A stretch of 64,000 nt of DNA from Phytohalomonas tamaricis (GTDB lineage: Bacteria > Pseudomonadota > Gammaproteobacteria > Pseudomonadales > Halomonadaceae), in assembly GCF_003012345.1 (NCBI RefSeq), contig NZ_PVRV01000021.1:265680-329679 (forward strand), read 5' to 3'. Both the position numbers and the translations under genes were made by a program. The notes beneath the pieces were generated by a model. It saw nothing but the letters and a program-made list of their open reading frames with translations, was not told where the DNA came from and searched no databases. Of this stretch, positions 8,262 to 17,385 are shown one piece after another; the stretch's first letter is position 1; each line of letters starts with the position of its first letter.

Positions 8262-8285
8262 GGAACCCAGCCGTGGCCGGGTTCC
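8262..8285 (-). terminator. Hairpin downstream of the sulfatase relic
   Basis: Stem GGAACCC/GGGTTCC with a 10-nt loop, 14 bp beyond the sulfatase stop on the - strand. No clear T tract follows, so terminator function is uncertain. Confidence 0.4.
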
Positions 8286-8298
8286 CCAAAGGCGTCAC

Positions 8299-9075
8299 TT
8301 ACTCTCCGCGAGGGAAGGGCTGGGCCTCTTCGAGTATGTTGAGATCCATGTGGTTACGCATGTAGCGCTCCGAGGCCACTTTTAACGGCTGATGATCCCA
8401 CGGATAATAGGCACCGTTGCGCAGCGCTTCGTAAACGATGAGTCGGCGTGCCTGGCTCTCACGCACTCGGCATCGAAACGTTCCATGTCCCAGCGCTCGC
8501 GACATCGAAACGTTCCATGTCCCAGCGCTCGCGACATCGAAACGTTCCATGTCCCAGCGCTCGCGACACCAACGCTGGAATTCGCCGAGCAGTTCGTCAT
8601 GCGCCGGTTCCTCGGGCAGATTGTTCAGCTCGTCCGGGTCTGCTTCAAAGTCGAACAGATGTGGCGGATCAAGCTCGCAGTGATCGAACTTGTAACGTCC
8701 CTGACGGATGGCGCACTAACGGCGCATAACTGCCCTTGGCGGCGTATTCCAGGTATACCGGCGTCTCACGACTAGCCACGTGCATGAGCGGCAGCAGCGA
8801 TTCCCCGTCGGTCCACGGCTCGATCGCGCTGCGATCGATACCGACTAGATCCGCCAGGGTGGCATTGACATCCAGCGCCGATACCGGATCGTCGACCCGC
8901 CTCGGCTCAATTTTCGGCGCGCTGATCATCAGTGGTACCCGCGACGAGCCTTCGTATGGGCTCATCTTGAACCACAACCCACGCTCCCCAAGCATGTCGC
9001 CATGATCGGAGACAAACAGGATGATAGTGTCACCGAGCATGCGGGTGCACTTGAACACCTTGGTAGGAGGCGCTA
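8299..9075 (-). pseudogene. Choline-sulfatase-like sulfatase, C-terminal part, frameshifted and cut by an IS
   Basis: Reading leftward from the IS edge, the - strand gives DTIILFVSDHGDMLGERGLW, SRVPLMISAPKI, DPVSALDVNATLADLVGID and VYLEYAAKG. After a frameshift near 8720 it gives GRYKFDHCELDPPHLFDFE and RERWDMERFDAE. Two more shifts around the 32-bp repeat lead to the tail RLIVYEALRNGAYYPWDH and NILEEAQPFPRGE. The order matches the C-terminal half of choline-sulfatases (BetC-like). The active-site Cys/Ser region lay in the missing N-terminal half, which is replaced at 9075 by an IS5-type element. Confidence 0.75.
8471..8566. repeat. 32-bp tandem repeat, three perfect copies, in the sulfatase relic
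   Basis: The unit starting CATCGAAACGTTCCATGTCC occurs three times head to tail with no difference. One copy is expected from the protein (RERWDMERFD); the two extra copies add 64 bp and shift the frame. Perfect identity suggests recent slippage or recombination. Confidence 0.9.
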
Positions 9076-9918
9076 GGGGCTGTTGAAATTTCGCGAGAAG
9101 AGCATTGCTGAATAAGAGCAGACCCGCAGAATGGAGGTTCCCACACCAATACTCTGCGAGTCTGCCATGTCCCGATTGATGCTCAGTGACTAACTCTGGT
9201 CGAAGCTGGAGAAAATTCTGGTTCAACAGGCTATCTACCGCAAGCCTGATCTGCGAATGACTATAGAGGGCATCCTCTACCGGATGCGCGTGGGCTGCCC
9301 ATGGCGGGGCCTGCCCCGTATACCTTCGGGTATTGGAACTCGATCTACAAGCGTTTCAATGCCTGGTCAGCGGCAGGCAAGCTACTCAGGGTATTCAACG
9401 CCCTGATTGAAGAGCCTTGTTCGTCGATGGGACCTATATCGAGGCGCACCAGCACAGTGCCGGCGCTTCCAACAGACAGCCTGAGGCCATCGGCAAGAGC
9501 CGGGCGGGCCATACGAGCAAGATCCATCTGGCGGTTGATGCCTATGGATTACCTGTCGCTTTCAGGCTGACGGGAGGCAACATTAACGACAGTACCGAAG
9601 CCCCCGGTCTGATAGCCTAACTGCCTTCTGGCGAGGCGATTGTGGCTGACAAGGGTTATGACAGTGAACGCATCGGTGCGCAGATCGAGGACCAGGGAGC
9701 CCGTCCGGTGATCCCGAGAAAACGTAACCCGCTCAAGGGCAATGCCGACCTGGACAAGGGGCTGTATCGCTATCGGCACCTGGTCGAGAATGCCTTTGCG
9801 CGGCTAAAGCACTACCGCGCAGTGGAGTTACGCTATGACAAGCTGGAGCGGAATTACGAGAGTATGGTGGCCATGGCGTGTGGATTCCTCTGGCTGCACA
9901 TGTGAAACGTCAACAGCT
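9076..9918 (+). mobile_element. Degenerate IS5-family insertion sequence
   Basis: The left end GGGGCTGTTGAAA and right end CAACAGCTCC are imperfect inverted repeats. Between them an IS5-type transposase is spread over several frames. SRLMLSD, a stop, then LWSKLEKIL and MTIEGILYRMRVGCPWRGLP come first. Then come YWNSIYKRFNAWSAAGKL, LFVDGTYIEAHQHSAG, HTSKIHLAVDAYGLPVAFRL, an in-frame TAA at 9617, VADKGYDSERIGAQIED and ENAFARLKHYRAVELRYDKL. DGTY, ADKGYD and the NAFARLKHYR block carry the DDE signature positions. Several lesions make it non-autonomous. It separates the sulfatase relic from the flavin reductase gene. Confidence 0.85.
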
Positions 9919-10029
9919 CCTCGTGGACAATGTCATGTTTGAAGATGTCATTGGCAGCGGCGCGCGACATGCGGCTACCCTTCTCTTCTTTGCATTCCGA
10001 CACTTCCCTAACCCTCAGGACGCAGACAC

Positions 10030-10650
10030 ATGCCAGACAACGTACATTTCTACGAACCGGAGCTAGGCCACGGCTTACCGCATGATCCGTTCAACGCCAT
10101 CATTGGTCCCCGCCCTATTGGCTGGATATCTTCCAGGGCAAGCAACGGTGACCTGAATCTGGCACCCTACAGTTTTTTTAACGGATTCAACTACACCCCG
10201 CCCATCATCGGTTTCGCCAGCGTCGGCTACAAGGATAGCGTGCGCAATATCGAAGCGACTGGGGAATTTTGCTGGCAACTGGCCACCCGCGCCTTGGCGG
10301 AGCCGATGAATACCAGCTGTGCGGCGGTAGCGCCAGAGATCGATGAGTTCGAACTTTCCGGGCTTACGCCAGCTGAGTCCCGGGTGGTGAGTGTGCCTCA
10401 TGTCAGAGAGGCTCAGGTGGTATTTGAATGCAAGCTGACACAATCGATCCAGTTACAGTCCGCCGCCGGTGACAAGCTGGACACCTGGATGGTGCTGGGA
10501 GAAGTGGTCGGTGTACATATCGATCAGAGTTTACTCATTGATGGAATCTACCAGACCGCTGCAGCGCGCCCCATCCTGCGCGGCGGCGGGCCTGCGGACT
10601 ATTTCGAAATCAGCCAGAATCAAAATTTTAAGATGTTTCGACCACGCTAG
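10030..10650 (+). CDS. Flavin reductase family protein (FMN-binding split barrel)
   Basis: A 206-residue protein. The N-terminal part has FNAIIGPRPIGWISS and NLAPYSFFNGFNYTPPIIGF, the flavin-binding signature of the DIM6/NTAB group, followed by DSVRNIEATGEFCWQLATR, MNTSCA and a C-terminal GGGPADYF. Such proteins supply reduced flavin to two-component monooxygenases or act as stand-alone FMN proteins. No partner oxygenase is in the neighbourhood; the upstream side was overwritten by the IS and the downstream side is a 0.7-kb gap. It is longer than HpaC and lacks its pattern, so a link to the hpa cluster is not supported. AGGA lies about 10 bp before the ATG. Confidence 0.8.
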   Translation: MPDNVHFYEPELGHGLPHDPFNAIIGPRPIGWISSRASNGDLNLAPYSFFNGFNYTPPIIGFASVGYKDSVRNIEATGEFCWQLATRALAEPMNTSCAAVAPEIDEFELSGLTPAESRVVSVPHVREAQVVFECKLTQSIQLQSAAGDKLDTWMVLGEVVGVHIDQSLLIDGIYQTAAARPILRGGGPADYFEISQNQNFKMFRPR

Positions 10651-11270
10651 TAGCTACGATGCCACCCGCATTTTTGACTCATTCACCTTTAGATAAAGTA
10701 CCGCCTTCGGATAAGCGCTAGGCGGTGCACTCGCTAAACATCCGTTTTTGCCGCTGAGAAAGCCCCTCACTCATCGATGCAAGATTGCATCCAGATTCGC
10801 CAAAATATGCTGTGCAAGTTCTGCCTGATCGGCACTTAGCAACTAAGGGTGGAGGTCAGCGAAATCGGAGCTATCCGAGACTTTGGCTGCGTATCGATGT
10901 GATAAATGCCAATAGCTCATGTTAGTTTCACATTCGTGGGTTGATCTCCAACATACATAGTAGCGTGACATATCTTTGGACGCAGAAGTATGCGGTGCAG
11001 GCACATTATTTACATAAACTTTATGTATATGGAGAGTGAATTTATTTATGAAGTAGGAAGGATGTTTGTTTTTAGTACATTCATTTAGATAACGGTATAA
11101 AATTTTACTTAATGAACCCCTAGACTGGAAGCATTGGCTTATTAGGGAATCATAACGGCCCATCTATAGACAGTCGTACTCATCAAAACCGTTCAACACC
11201 AGAGCACCATATTCCAACTTAGCATTGAAACAGACGTGTAATTAAGCCTAGGGCATTCTCAATCGAGAAT
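10651..11270. other. AT-rich gap without a recognisable gene
   Basis: No frame shows family motifs. A 106-codon - strand frame (10843-11163) has an unusual composition, no ribosome site and no recognisable domain, and is probably chance. The right end holds the promoter region of the TonB receptor gene. Confidence 0.6.
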
Positions 11271-11289
11271 CTAAATGAAAATAACTATC
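11271..11289. promoter_or_regulatory. Candidate Fur box upstream of the siderophore receptor gene
   Basis: CTAAATGAAAATAACTATC matches 13 of 19 positions of the consensus GATAATGATAATCATTATC. It lies 95 bp before the receptor start, in a stretch rich in A and T. Iron control would be expected for this receptor type. Confidence 0.5.
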
Positions 11290-11383
11290 ACTATTATTGA
11301 CTATTGCATGGCAACTTTTCAGAATCCCTTGTCTTCATACCAATAAAGCGGCTTCCTCATGAAGCTTCTACAAGGGCACTCTA

Positions 11384-13525
11384 ATGACAATCAAACCAAT
11401 AGAATTAGCAGGGGCGGGTAAAAAATGTTCCATAAGAATATTCCGAAAGAGAGATCAGACGTTGGCTTTCTCCTTTCTCTCCACCTCAGCTTGCTTATTG
11501 GCACTCCCAGCTAACGCTCAGGAGGTCGTACAACAAGACACCATTACCGTGGAGTCAACGGCACTCAAAGACAGCGCAATAGGCCCGGACAGTTCTATCG
11601 TGGCAGAACAAACCACAACGGGCAGCAAGACAAATACGTCCTTGGTGAGTCTTTCAAGATCGGTATCAACCGTCACCGAAGAAGAGATGGAAAAGCGTAA
11701 GGTCCAGGACCTAGAGCAGGCGCTGTCCTATACCTCTGGGGTCGGCGTGAGTCAGTACGGCTCGGATGCGCGCTATGATTTCCTGCTCATAAGAGGGTTT
11801 GAAGAAACCTCGCTGGGCACCTATCGCGACGGCCTGCGCTATCAAACCGACGATTTTACCGGTAGCCGTCTTGAGCCCTACGGACTCCAGCGTATTGATG
11901 TGCTCAAGGGGTCAACCTCTACCCTGTTCGGTCTGAACGCTCCCGGCGGCATCGCCAACGCCATCACCAAGCGCCCACTGGATTACGATTTTGGCGAGGT
12001 GTACACCACACTGGGCGATGGTCACACAGAAACCGGAGCGGACTTTGGCGGGCCCATCGACCAGGCCGGCGAGTGGACGTATCGCATCACAACCAATTGG
12101 CAAGATGCCGATCGCGGTGCTGAACACACCCGGGATGATCGCTTCTATTTCGCCCCGGCGCTGACCTGGAAGCCCAGCGACGCCACGACACTTACGCTTT
12201 TGGCGGATTTCAATGACCGTAAAAGCAACGCCTCTCAGTCCATTCCCTACGGTTCGGGGATCGATCCCAAAACCTTTCTGGGTGAGCCCGATTACGACGC
12301 CATGGATACCATCGCGCGTAATATCGGCTATCAGTTCAGCCATGACTTCGGCAACGGCTTCGGTTTTGACCAGAACGCGCGCTACACCCATATCGATATG
12401 ACCTACAACACCGTGTATGGCGGCACTGCCGATCCCGCCGATAGCCGAAGTGCCTTCGGTGTGTACGGTGAGAGCGACCAGTACGCGATAGACAACCAAT
12501 TGCACTATGACACTGACGTGATGGGTGCCGGCTCACGCACGCTGGTCGGGTTTGACTACTTCAAGTCCGATACCCTTGAGCGTCAGTACTACGGCACCGC
12601 CCCTGGGCTGAACATTAATAACCCTGACTACTGCGGCACCGCTTGTATCAGTCTCGACAGACTGGCCGATTTCGATCAGAAAATGACCTCACAGGGCTAC
12701 TATCTGCAGGAAGAGCTCACGTTTAATGATCAATGGATACTGACACTGGGCGGGCGTTATGACGCCGTTAACACCGAGTCGGGCTCGGACGATGAAGTTA
12801 ATGACTACGACTTCACCAAGCGAATCGGCCTGACGTACAAGATACAGGACGATCTTTCGCTGTACGCCAACTACGCGGAGTCCTTTCAGCCGCCAGCTAG
12901 CAGGTCTCTGATATCCGGTAGGGCGAAACCCCAGGAAGGCGAGCAGTATGAAGTGGGCATGAAATATCGCCCAGCCAATACCAATGCACTGTTCACTGTG
13001 GCGCTGTTTGATCTGACCCAAACCAACGTGACCCAGCAGGTATCCACAACTCAGTATCGCCAGATCGGCGAGGTCAACGTCAAAGGCCTGGAGCTTGAGG
13101 GCAAGGTAGCGCTCAGCAACCGGCTTAATTTGACGGCTGCCTACTCTTACTGGGATGCAGAAATAGAAGAAGACGGTATCGGCGGCAACAAGGGCAACCG
13201 TCCGGCAGTTGTGCCGGAGCACCTGGCGTCCGTCTGGGCTGATTATACCATTCCGGGAGATGCCAACCGAGGAGACATTACTGTTGGTCTAGGCACCCGC
13301 TTTGTCGGTTCCACCTATTCCGATGATGCCAACACCGGCAAAGTGGCCTCCTATACCCTGGTTGATGCCATGGCAAGCTACCAGTTTTCGCCAAAGGTTG
13401 ATCTCACCGTCAACGCGACCAACCTGTTTGATCGCGAATACATCTCTTATATTGATACTTATAGCAACAGTGCCTATTACGGCAATGATCGTTCAGTGCT
13501 GACCACGCTGCGATACCACTGGTGA
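11384..13525 (+). CDS. TonB-dependent ferric-siderophore outer-membrane receptor
   Basis: A 713-residue precursor. After an N-terminal region with a hydrophobic segment ending LALPANAQ (likely signal cleavage) comes a TonB-box-like QDTITVES stretch. The plug domain (about 65-190) has SVSTVTEEEMEKRKVQDLE, FLLIRGFEE, RDGLRYQTDDF and IDVLKGSTSTLFGLNAPGG. The remaining 500 residues form the beta-barrel, ending NLFDREYISYID and a terminal aromatic, RYHW. The plug motifs are those of FhuA/FoxA-like hydroxamate receptors. The long, positively charged leader before the hydrophobic part is unusual, and an internal start is possible. It stands alone between a candidate Fur box and a strong terminator. 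Confidence 0.9.
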   Translation: MTIKPIELAGAGKKCSIRIFRKRDQTLAFSFLSTSACLLALPANAQEVVQQDTITVESTALKDSAIGPDSSIVAEQTTTGSKTNTSLVSLSRSVSTVTEEEMEKRKVQDLEQALSYTSGVGVSQYGSDARYDFLLIRGFEETSLGTYRDGLRYQTDDFTGSRLEPYGLQRIDVLKGSTSTLFGLNAPGGIANAITKRPLDYDFGEVYTTLGDGHTETGADFGGPIDQAGEWTYRITTNWQDADRGAEHTRDDRFYFAPALTWKPSDATTLTLLADFNDRKSNASQSIPYGSGIDPKTFLGEPDYDAMDTIARNIGYQFSHDFGNGFGFDQNARYTHIDMTYNTVYGGTADPADSRSAFGVYGESDQYAIDNQLHYDTDVMGAGSRTLVGFDYFKSDTLERQYYGTAPGLNINNPDYCGTACISLDRLADFDQKMTSQGYYLQEELTFNDQWILTLGGRYDAVNTESGSDDEVNDYDFTKRIGLTYKIQDDLSLYANYAESFQPPASRSLISGRAKPQEGEQYEVGMKYRPANTNALFTVALFDLTQTNVTQQVSTTQYRQIGEVNVKGLELEGKVALSNRLNLTAAYSYWDAEIEEDGIGGNKGNRPAVVPEHLASVWADYTIPGDANRGDITVGLGTRFVGSTYSDDANTGKVASYTLVDAMASYQFSPKVDLTVNATNLFDREYISYIDTYSNSAYYGNDRSVLTTLRYHW

Positions 13526-13541
13526 GGTAAACGTCGATTGA

Positions 13542-13568
13542 AGCGGCCCCTGACGGGGCCGCTTTTTT
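13542..13568 (+). terminator. Strong terminator after the TonB receptor gene
   Basis: Perfect GC-rich 9-bp stem AGCGGCCCC/GGGGCCGCT with a TGAC loop, followed by six T, 17 bp past the stop codon. Confidence 0.92.
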
Positions 13569-13653
13569 CATTGGTGAAAGCCCTGCTCCATACGTTTTTT
13601 TATTAGCCTGACATAGCCAAAAGCGCTGCAAGACACGCAACCATTCAGAATGT

Positions 13654-14682
13654 TTACCGCTTCGTTTTAGGCCGGGTAGCGCCGCATACTGCAGGCTTTC
13701 CTGCTTTGGGCCGGCCCTTGCCCGCGGGCTTGCCACCCTGCTTGCCCTGGGGGGTGGGTTTACCTCCAGCCGTGGCCTTTGATTGGGGATGCGTTTTACC
13801 TGATGCCGCGAGTGGTTTCCCCTTACCTTTTGAGCGCGCTTTGCCGGTAGCCGCCTTACCGGCCCCTGTAGGCTTTGCGCCCGTACCCGGCTTGCCTTTG
13901 CGTGCATTCTGACCGGCCTGGGCGCGAGGTTTCGCTTTCGATTTGGCGCGTTTAGGCGCCGCTTCGGAGCCTTCAGTCAGCGCGAGGATCGTATCGATTT
14001 CTTTCGGCGTTAGGTCACGCCAGTCACCCAATGCCAGGCCTTTAAGCGAGACGTTCATGATCCGGGTGCGGATCAGTTGCGTCACCTCATAACCAAAATA
14101 TTCACTCATGCGACGTATTTGCCGGTTTAACCCCTGCACCAGGGTGATCGTAAATACAAACGTGGACGCTTTCTCCACTTTGCACTTCCTGGTCACTTGG
14201 CCAAGAATCGGCACGCCCTTTTGCATGCCTTCAATAAATTCATCGGTAATCGGTTTATTGACCGTCACCTGATATTCTTTTTCGTGATTGTTGTCAGCGC
14301 GCAGAATCCTGTTCACTAGGTCGCCGTTATTGGTGAGAAGAATCAGCCCTTGAGAGTCTTTATCCAGCCGACCAATCGGGAAAATACGCGCGCCATGTTT
14401 TACAAACTTAACGATATTGTCTTTTTCACTCGACTCAGTGGTACTGACAATACCCACAGGCTTGTTGAGTGCAATCAGTATCAGGTCTTCCTCTTCCTGG
14501 GGCTCAATCTCTTGGCCGTTAACCTTTACCCGATCCCCGGCAACCACCTGATCGCCCGTGGTGGCACGACGACCATTAATCCAGACGTTGCCCTGTTCCA
14601 CATAGCGGTCCGCTTCGCGGCGCGAGCATAGGCCGCTCTCGCTGATATATTTATTGATTCGGGTAGATTTTCGTAATGACAT
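13654..14682 (-). CDS. rluF: 23S rRNA pseudouridine(2604) synthase
   Basis: A 342-residue protein starting at ATG 14682; an in-frame TTG four codons upstream is less likely. An S4 RNA-binding domain (about 5-60) reads [20 protein letters not shown]. The RsuA/RluB-type catalytic domain follows, with the Asp in [18 protein letters not shown], then [17 protein letters not shown] and [20 protein letters not shown]. Conservation with E. coli RluF runs throughout. The last 100 residues are a low-complexity Lys/Gly/Pro/Ala tail with many GK and KP steps, longer than in E. coli and probably disordered RNA-contacting sequence. It is monocistronic and unrelated to its neighbours. Confidence 0.93.
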   Translation of the reverse strand: MSLRKSTRINKYISESGLCSRREADRYVEQGNVWINGRRATTGDQVVAGDRVKVNGQEIEPQEEEDLILIALNKPVGIVSTTESSEKDNIVKFVKHGARIFPIGRLDKDSQGLILLTNNGDLVNRILRADNNHEKEYQVTVNKPITDEFIEGMQKGVPILGQVTRKCKVEKASTFVFTITLVQGLNRQIRRMSEYFGYEVTQLIRTRIMNVSLKGLALGDWRDLTPKEIDTILALTEGSEAAPKRAKSKAKPRAQAGQNARKGKPGTGAKPTGAGKAATGKARSKGKGKPLAASGKTHPQSKATAGGKPTPQGKQGGKPAGKGRPKAGKPAVCGATRPKTKR

Positions 14683-15004
14683 AACACGCCGCAAGGCTAA
14701 AAGTGGTTAGAAAGTACCGCTAAAAAGAGGCGCTTGGCTATTGCAGGAAGGCGACTGCTTCCTCGGTCGACTTCTAGCTTTAATTCTCAAGAATACTGAT
14801 TTTATGCCCAGCATACGGACAGACAGTTGTTCCTGAAAGAAAGTAGAGGCCTCTGGACACGGCAGCCAAAAATACGCACCAATCGATCAACATGACAGCA
14901 TCACAGCTTTTTCCGCAATCCTTCCCAGATAGGTTTGGCGTATTAGTAAGGCGATGCCTGCCATGTTTTCTCCGTCAGCACACATGGCCTATCCGGATAT
15001 TCTA
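14683..15004. other. Gap between rluF and the GNAT relic
   Basis: 322 bp containing the rluF promoter region on the - strand. No coding motifs or structured repeats were recognised. Confidence 0.5.
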
Positions 15005-15350
15005 CTATTCCTGTGTCATCCACCCGTGTCGTTCATACAGCGCCTGACCGTTTGCGGTAATCAGATACAGCCTTTCCTCCCCTAGCGCCCGGGCAGCTTG
15101 TTCCGCCGTTTCGATCAGCCGATCTGCAATACCTTGCCCACGATAGTCGGGATGCACAAATAATCACGGCGAGCCAGGGGCGCAGATCTGCGCGTTGTGA
15201 ACAGTCGCTCTCGACAACACTTGCCATGCCCACCGGTCAGTCGTCGTGATGAGCAACACAGGTGAGCGGTGAGCCATTGTCATGAGCGGCACTGGCAAAC
15301 AGCAGGCGCGTTTCTTCCAGTGTTCGTTTCGAGTGCACGCCCTACTGCCC
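15005..15350 (-). pseudogene. GNAT N-acetyltransferase, frameshifted
   Basis: The - strand gives LEETRLLFASAAHDNGSPL and TCVAHHDD, then an in-frame stop, then PVGMASVVESD and DLRPWLA. After a frameshift near 15160 it gives LFVHPDYRGQGIADRLIETA, ALGEERLYLITANGQALY and ERHGWMTQE before the stop at 15005. HPDYRGQGIADRLI is the acetyl-CoA binding motif A of GNAT enzymes and LYERHGW the usual tail. At least one stop and one shift disable it. The original substrate is unknown. Confidence 0.75.
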
Positions 15351-15370
15351 ATCGCTGCTGCCCCTTATGA

Positions 15371-15832
15371 CGCTCTCCTGGTCTGAGATGCACTCAAGTG
15401 GTTAGACTCAAATTACATAATCGCCTGCTGTACTAGCGGGAGCTTGTTGGCGTTGTACTCATAAGAAAAATCGTCACTACCTCACCTCACTTAATGAGGT
15501 TCGCATCGTGTTCTTTAGTCCATACAGTTGATTTTTTAAAAGATACTGTCTGGACTTGCCCCTCCTAAACAGGCCCACTGCTACAACAGTATCTTCTCTT
15601 GATTTAAGTGAGTAGCAAAAGCCAGGCTGGAGCTAACACAGGCCTGACATGTTCTATATCGGATATCCACTACATTGGTCGAAGGTCGACATAAGGTGAA
15701 TTGACTCTGCACTACCCCCTCTCTAGTTTTGTTCGCCATAAGGACGATCATTCGCTAAACGAACATTATTCACATCCGAAGCTTCACTTTTATTCCATAC
15801 ATAATAATCACAGCACCTCGGAGGATACCGCC
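15371..15832. other. Upstream region of the first TTT operon
   Basis: 462 bp without a supported gene. It contains the inverted repeat at 15517-15556 and presumably the promoter for tctC at 15833. A frame open upstream of the tctC start has no ribosome site and a poor signal-peptide fit, so it is not taken as coding. Confidence 0.5.
15517..15556. promoter_or_regulatory. Long inverted repeat upstream of tctC
   Basis: Arms AGTCCATACAGT and ACTGTCTGGACT pair at 11 of 12 positions around a 16-nt A/T-rich centre (TGATTTTTTAAAAGAT). It lies about 280 bp before the tctC start. It could be a regulator site; no matching regulator gene is adjacent. Confidence 0.4.
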
Positions 15833-16834
15833 ATGATCAAGAAAGCCCTGGCAACCCTGGCCCTTTCGGCTGGCGCACTAACTGCGCTCTCCCCGGCCTT
15901 GGCCGACTACCCGGAACGAAACATCGAAGGCATTATCCAATGGGGCGCCGGTGGTGCAACTGACAACGTTGCCCGCAGCCTGACGCCCCATGTCGAAGAC
16001 GCCTTGGACACTACTATTGTACTGACCAACCGCCCCGGCGGGACCGGTGTTATTGGCATGAATAGCGTGCTCACCAAGCCAGCCAATGGCTACACCCTGC
16101 TCTACGGGGCCGAAAACCCGCAGCTCTACCCGGTTATGGGCTTAGCCGACTTCACCTATGCCGATATGACACCTATCAATGTGATCGGACAAGGCTTGGT
16201 CGTCATTGCAGCACCAGCCGACAAGGATTGGGAGAATTTGGGCGATCTGCTGAAGGACGCCCAGGCTAATCCAGGGACACTACGCATGGGCGGCACCGGA
16301 GCAGGTGGCCTACCTAATACCGTGCTGGCGATGATCAATTCCGTAGATGAGCTAGACGTCCGCAACGTGACCTTCGGTGGCGATGGTCCGGGTATTACCG
16401 CCATGCTCGGGGGTCATATCGACTTTATGCCGCTGAGCCTGGCCGCCGCCCAAGAGCATATCGCTTCCGGCCGCCTAAAGGGCTTGGCCGTGCTGACCAA
16501 AGAGCCGATCAAGCAGTTACCAGAGGTTGCGCCAATCACAGAGGCATTGCCCGAGATCGAGTCCTACCTGCCCTGGGGTCCATTCTGGACTGTTGCGGTC
16601 CGCAAGGAGACACCGGATGACATCGTGGCTACGCTTGCCGATGCCTATGAACAAGGCGTTGCTAACGAGCAGTTCCAGCAGTTCCTGACCAAGAACGGCG
16701 CTCAATCGCTCAACCTCCGTGGCGAAGAAGCCAAACAGTTTCTAGACCGCTGGCAGTCCGTAACTGCATGGGCTCTGGAAAAGGCGGGGTCCGCCAAGGT
16801 TTCTCCCGAGGAATTCGGCATAGCCAAGCCGTAA
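15833..16834 (+). CDS. tctC: TTT system 1: periplasmic substrate-binding protein (TctC family)
   Basis: 333 residues starting at ATG 15833, nine bases after GGAGG. A signal peptide (MIKKALATLALSAGALTALS to PALA) is followed by YPERNIEGIIQWGAGGATDN. The mature chain has the Bug/TctC features: VLTNRPGGTGVIGMNSV, a long two-lobed alpha/beta fold and a conserved region around GAGGLPNTVLAMIN. The protein captures a carboxylate in the periplasm and hands it to TctA/TctB. It is first in a three-gene operon, 62 bp before tctB. The ligand is not readable; local tannase genes make an aromatic acid a reasonable guess. Confidence 0.88.
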   Translation: MIKKALATLALSAGALTALSPALADYPERNIEGIIQWGAGGATDNVARSLTPHVEDALDTTIVLTNRPGGTGVIGMNSVLTKPANGYTLLYGAENPQLYPVMGLADFTYADMTPINVIGQGLVVIAAPADKDWENLGDLLKDAQANPGTLRMGGTGAGGLPNTVLAMINSVDELDVRNVTFGGDGPGITAMLGGHIDFMPLSLAAAQEHIASGRLKGLAVLTKEPIKQLPEVAPITEALPEIESYLPWGPFWTVAVRKETPDDIVATLADAYEQGVANEQFQQFLTKNGAQSLNLRGEEAKQFLDRWQSVTAWALEKAGSAKVSPEEFGIAKP

Positions 16835-16896
16835 CCTAGCGCGTTGAAACGGCGCGAAAACCTAAGCTTTTCCGCCGTTTCCCCATGGAGGAACCC

Positions 16897-17373
16897 ATGT
16901 CTAAGCAATCCAAACTCCAGCCAGGCGAGCCCGCATTCAATTTAATGCTGCTGCTGTTCAGCCTAGGCATCTTCTACGAAGCCTATCGGATTTCAGGTCC
17001 CGGCTTCGAATCGATCAGCTCACCTGGTGCCTTTCCCCTCGGCCTGGGCATCGTTCTGATCCTGTCGATGGTGGTCATCATAGCCGGCCAGTTCCGCAAG
17101 CAGAAGCCGGATACTCAGGGCGCCTTGGATGAAGCCCGACAATTCATGAGTGCCCATTTTCCTTTGCCGATCGTCATCTTTTCGACCATGGCCATCGGTT
17201 ATCTATTGCTACTTGAACCGCTGGGCTTCGTCATCAGTACCCTGCTATTCCTGTTCGTCTCGATGGTCTATCTGCGTCATGGCCGCTTCGTATCTTCTGC
17301 GATCATTGCAGCCGTTTCCATTGCCATCATCTACTCCCTGTTCAAATTGTTGTTCCAGGTTTACCTACCCTGA
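16897..17373 (+). CDS. tctB: TTT system 1: small membrane subunit (TctB family)
   Basis: 158 residues with four predicted membrane helices: FNLMLLLFSLGIFYEAYRI, FPLGLGIVLILSMVVIIAG, LPIVIFSTMAIGYLLLLEPL and SAIIAAVSIAIIYSLFKLLF. The ISGPGFESISSPGAFPLGLG stretch after helix 1 is typical of TctB. ATG 16897 is used because GGAGG ends five bases before it; an upstream in-frame ATG overlaps that ribosome site. The tctA start follows 12 bp after the stop. Confidence 0.85.
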   Translation: MSKQSKLQPGEPAFNLMLLLFSLGIFYEAYRISGPGFESISSPGAFPLGLGIVLILSMVVIIAGQFRKQKPDTQGALDEARQFMSAHFPLPIVIFSTMAIGYLLLLEPLGFVISTLLFLFVSMVYLRHGRFVSSAIIAAVSIAIIYSLFKLLFQVYLP

Positions 17374-17385
17374 CGAGGTTCTCCC

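Noticed and set aside
8471..8566. Three 32-bp repeats as a mini CRISPR array
   Set aside because: There are no spacers between copies, no cas genes, and the unit is part of the sulfatase coding sequence.
10843..11163. A 106-codon - strand gene
   Set aside because: No ribosome site, no domain and AT-rich composition; most likely random.
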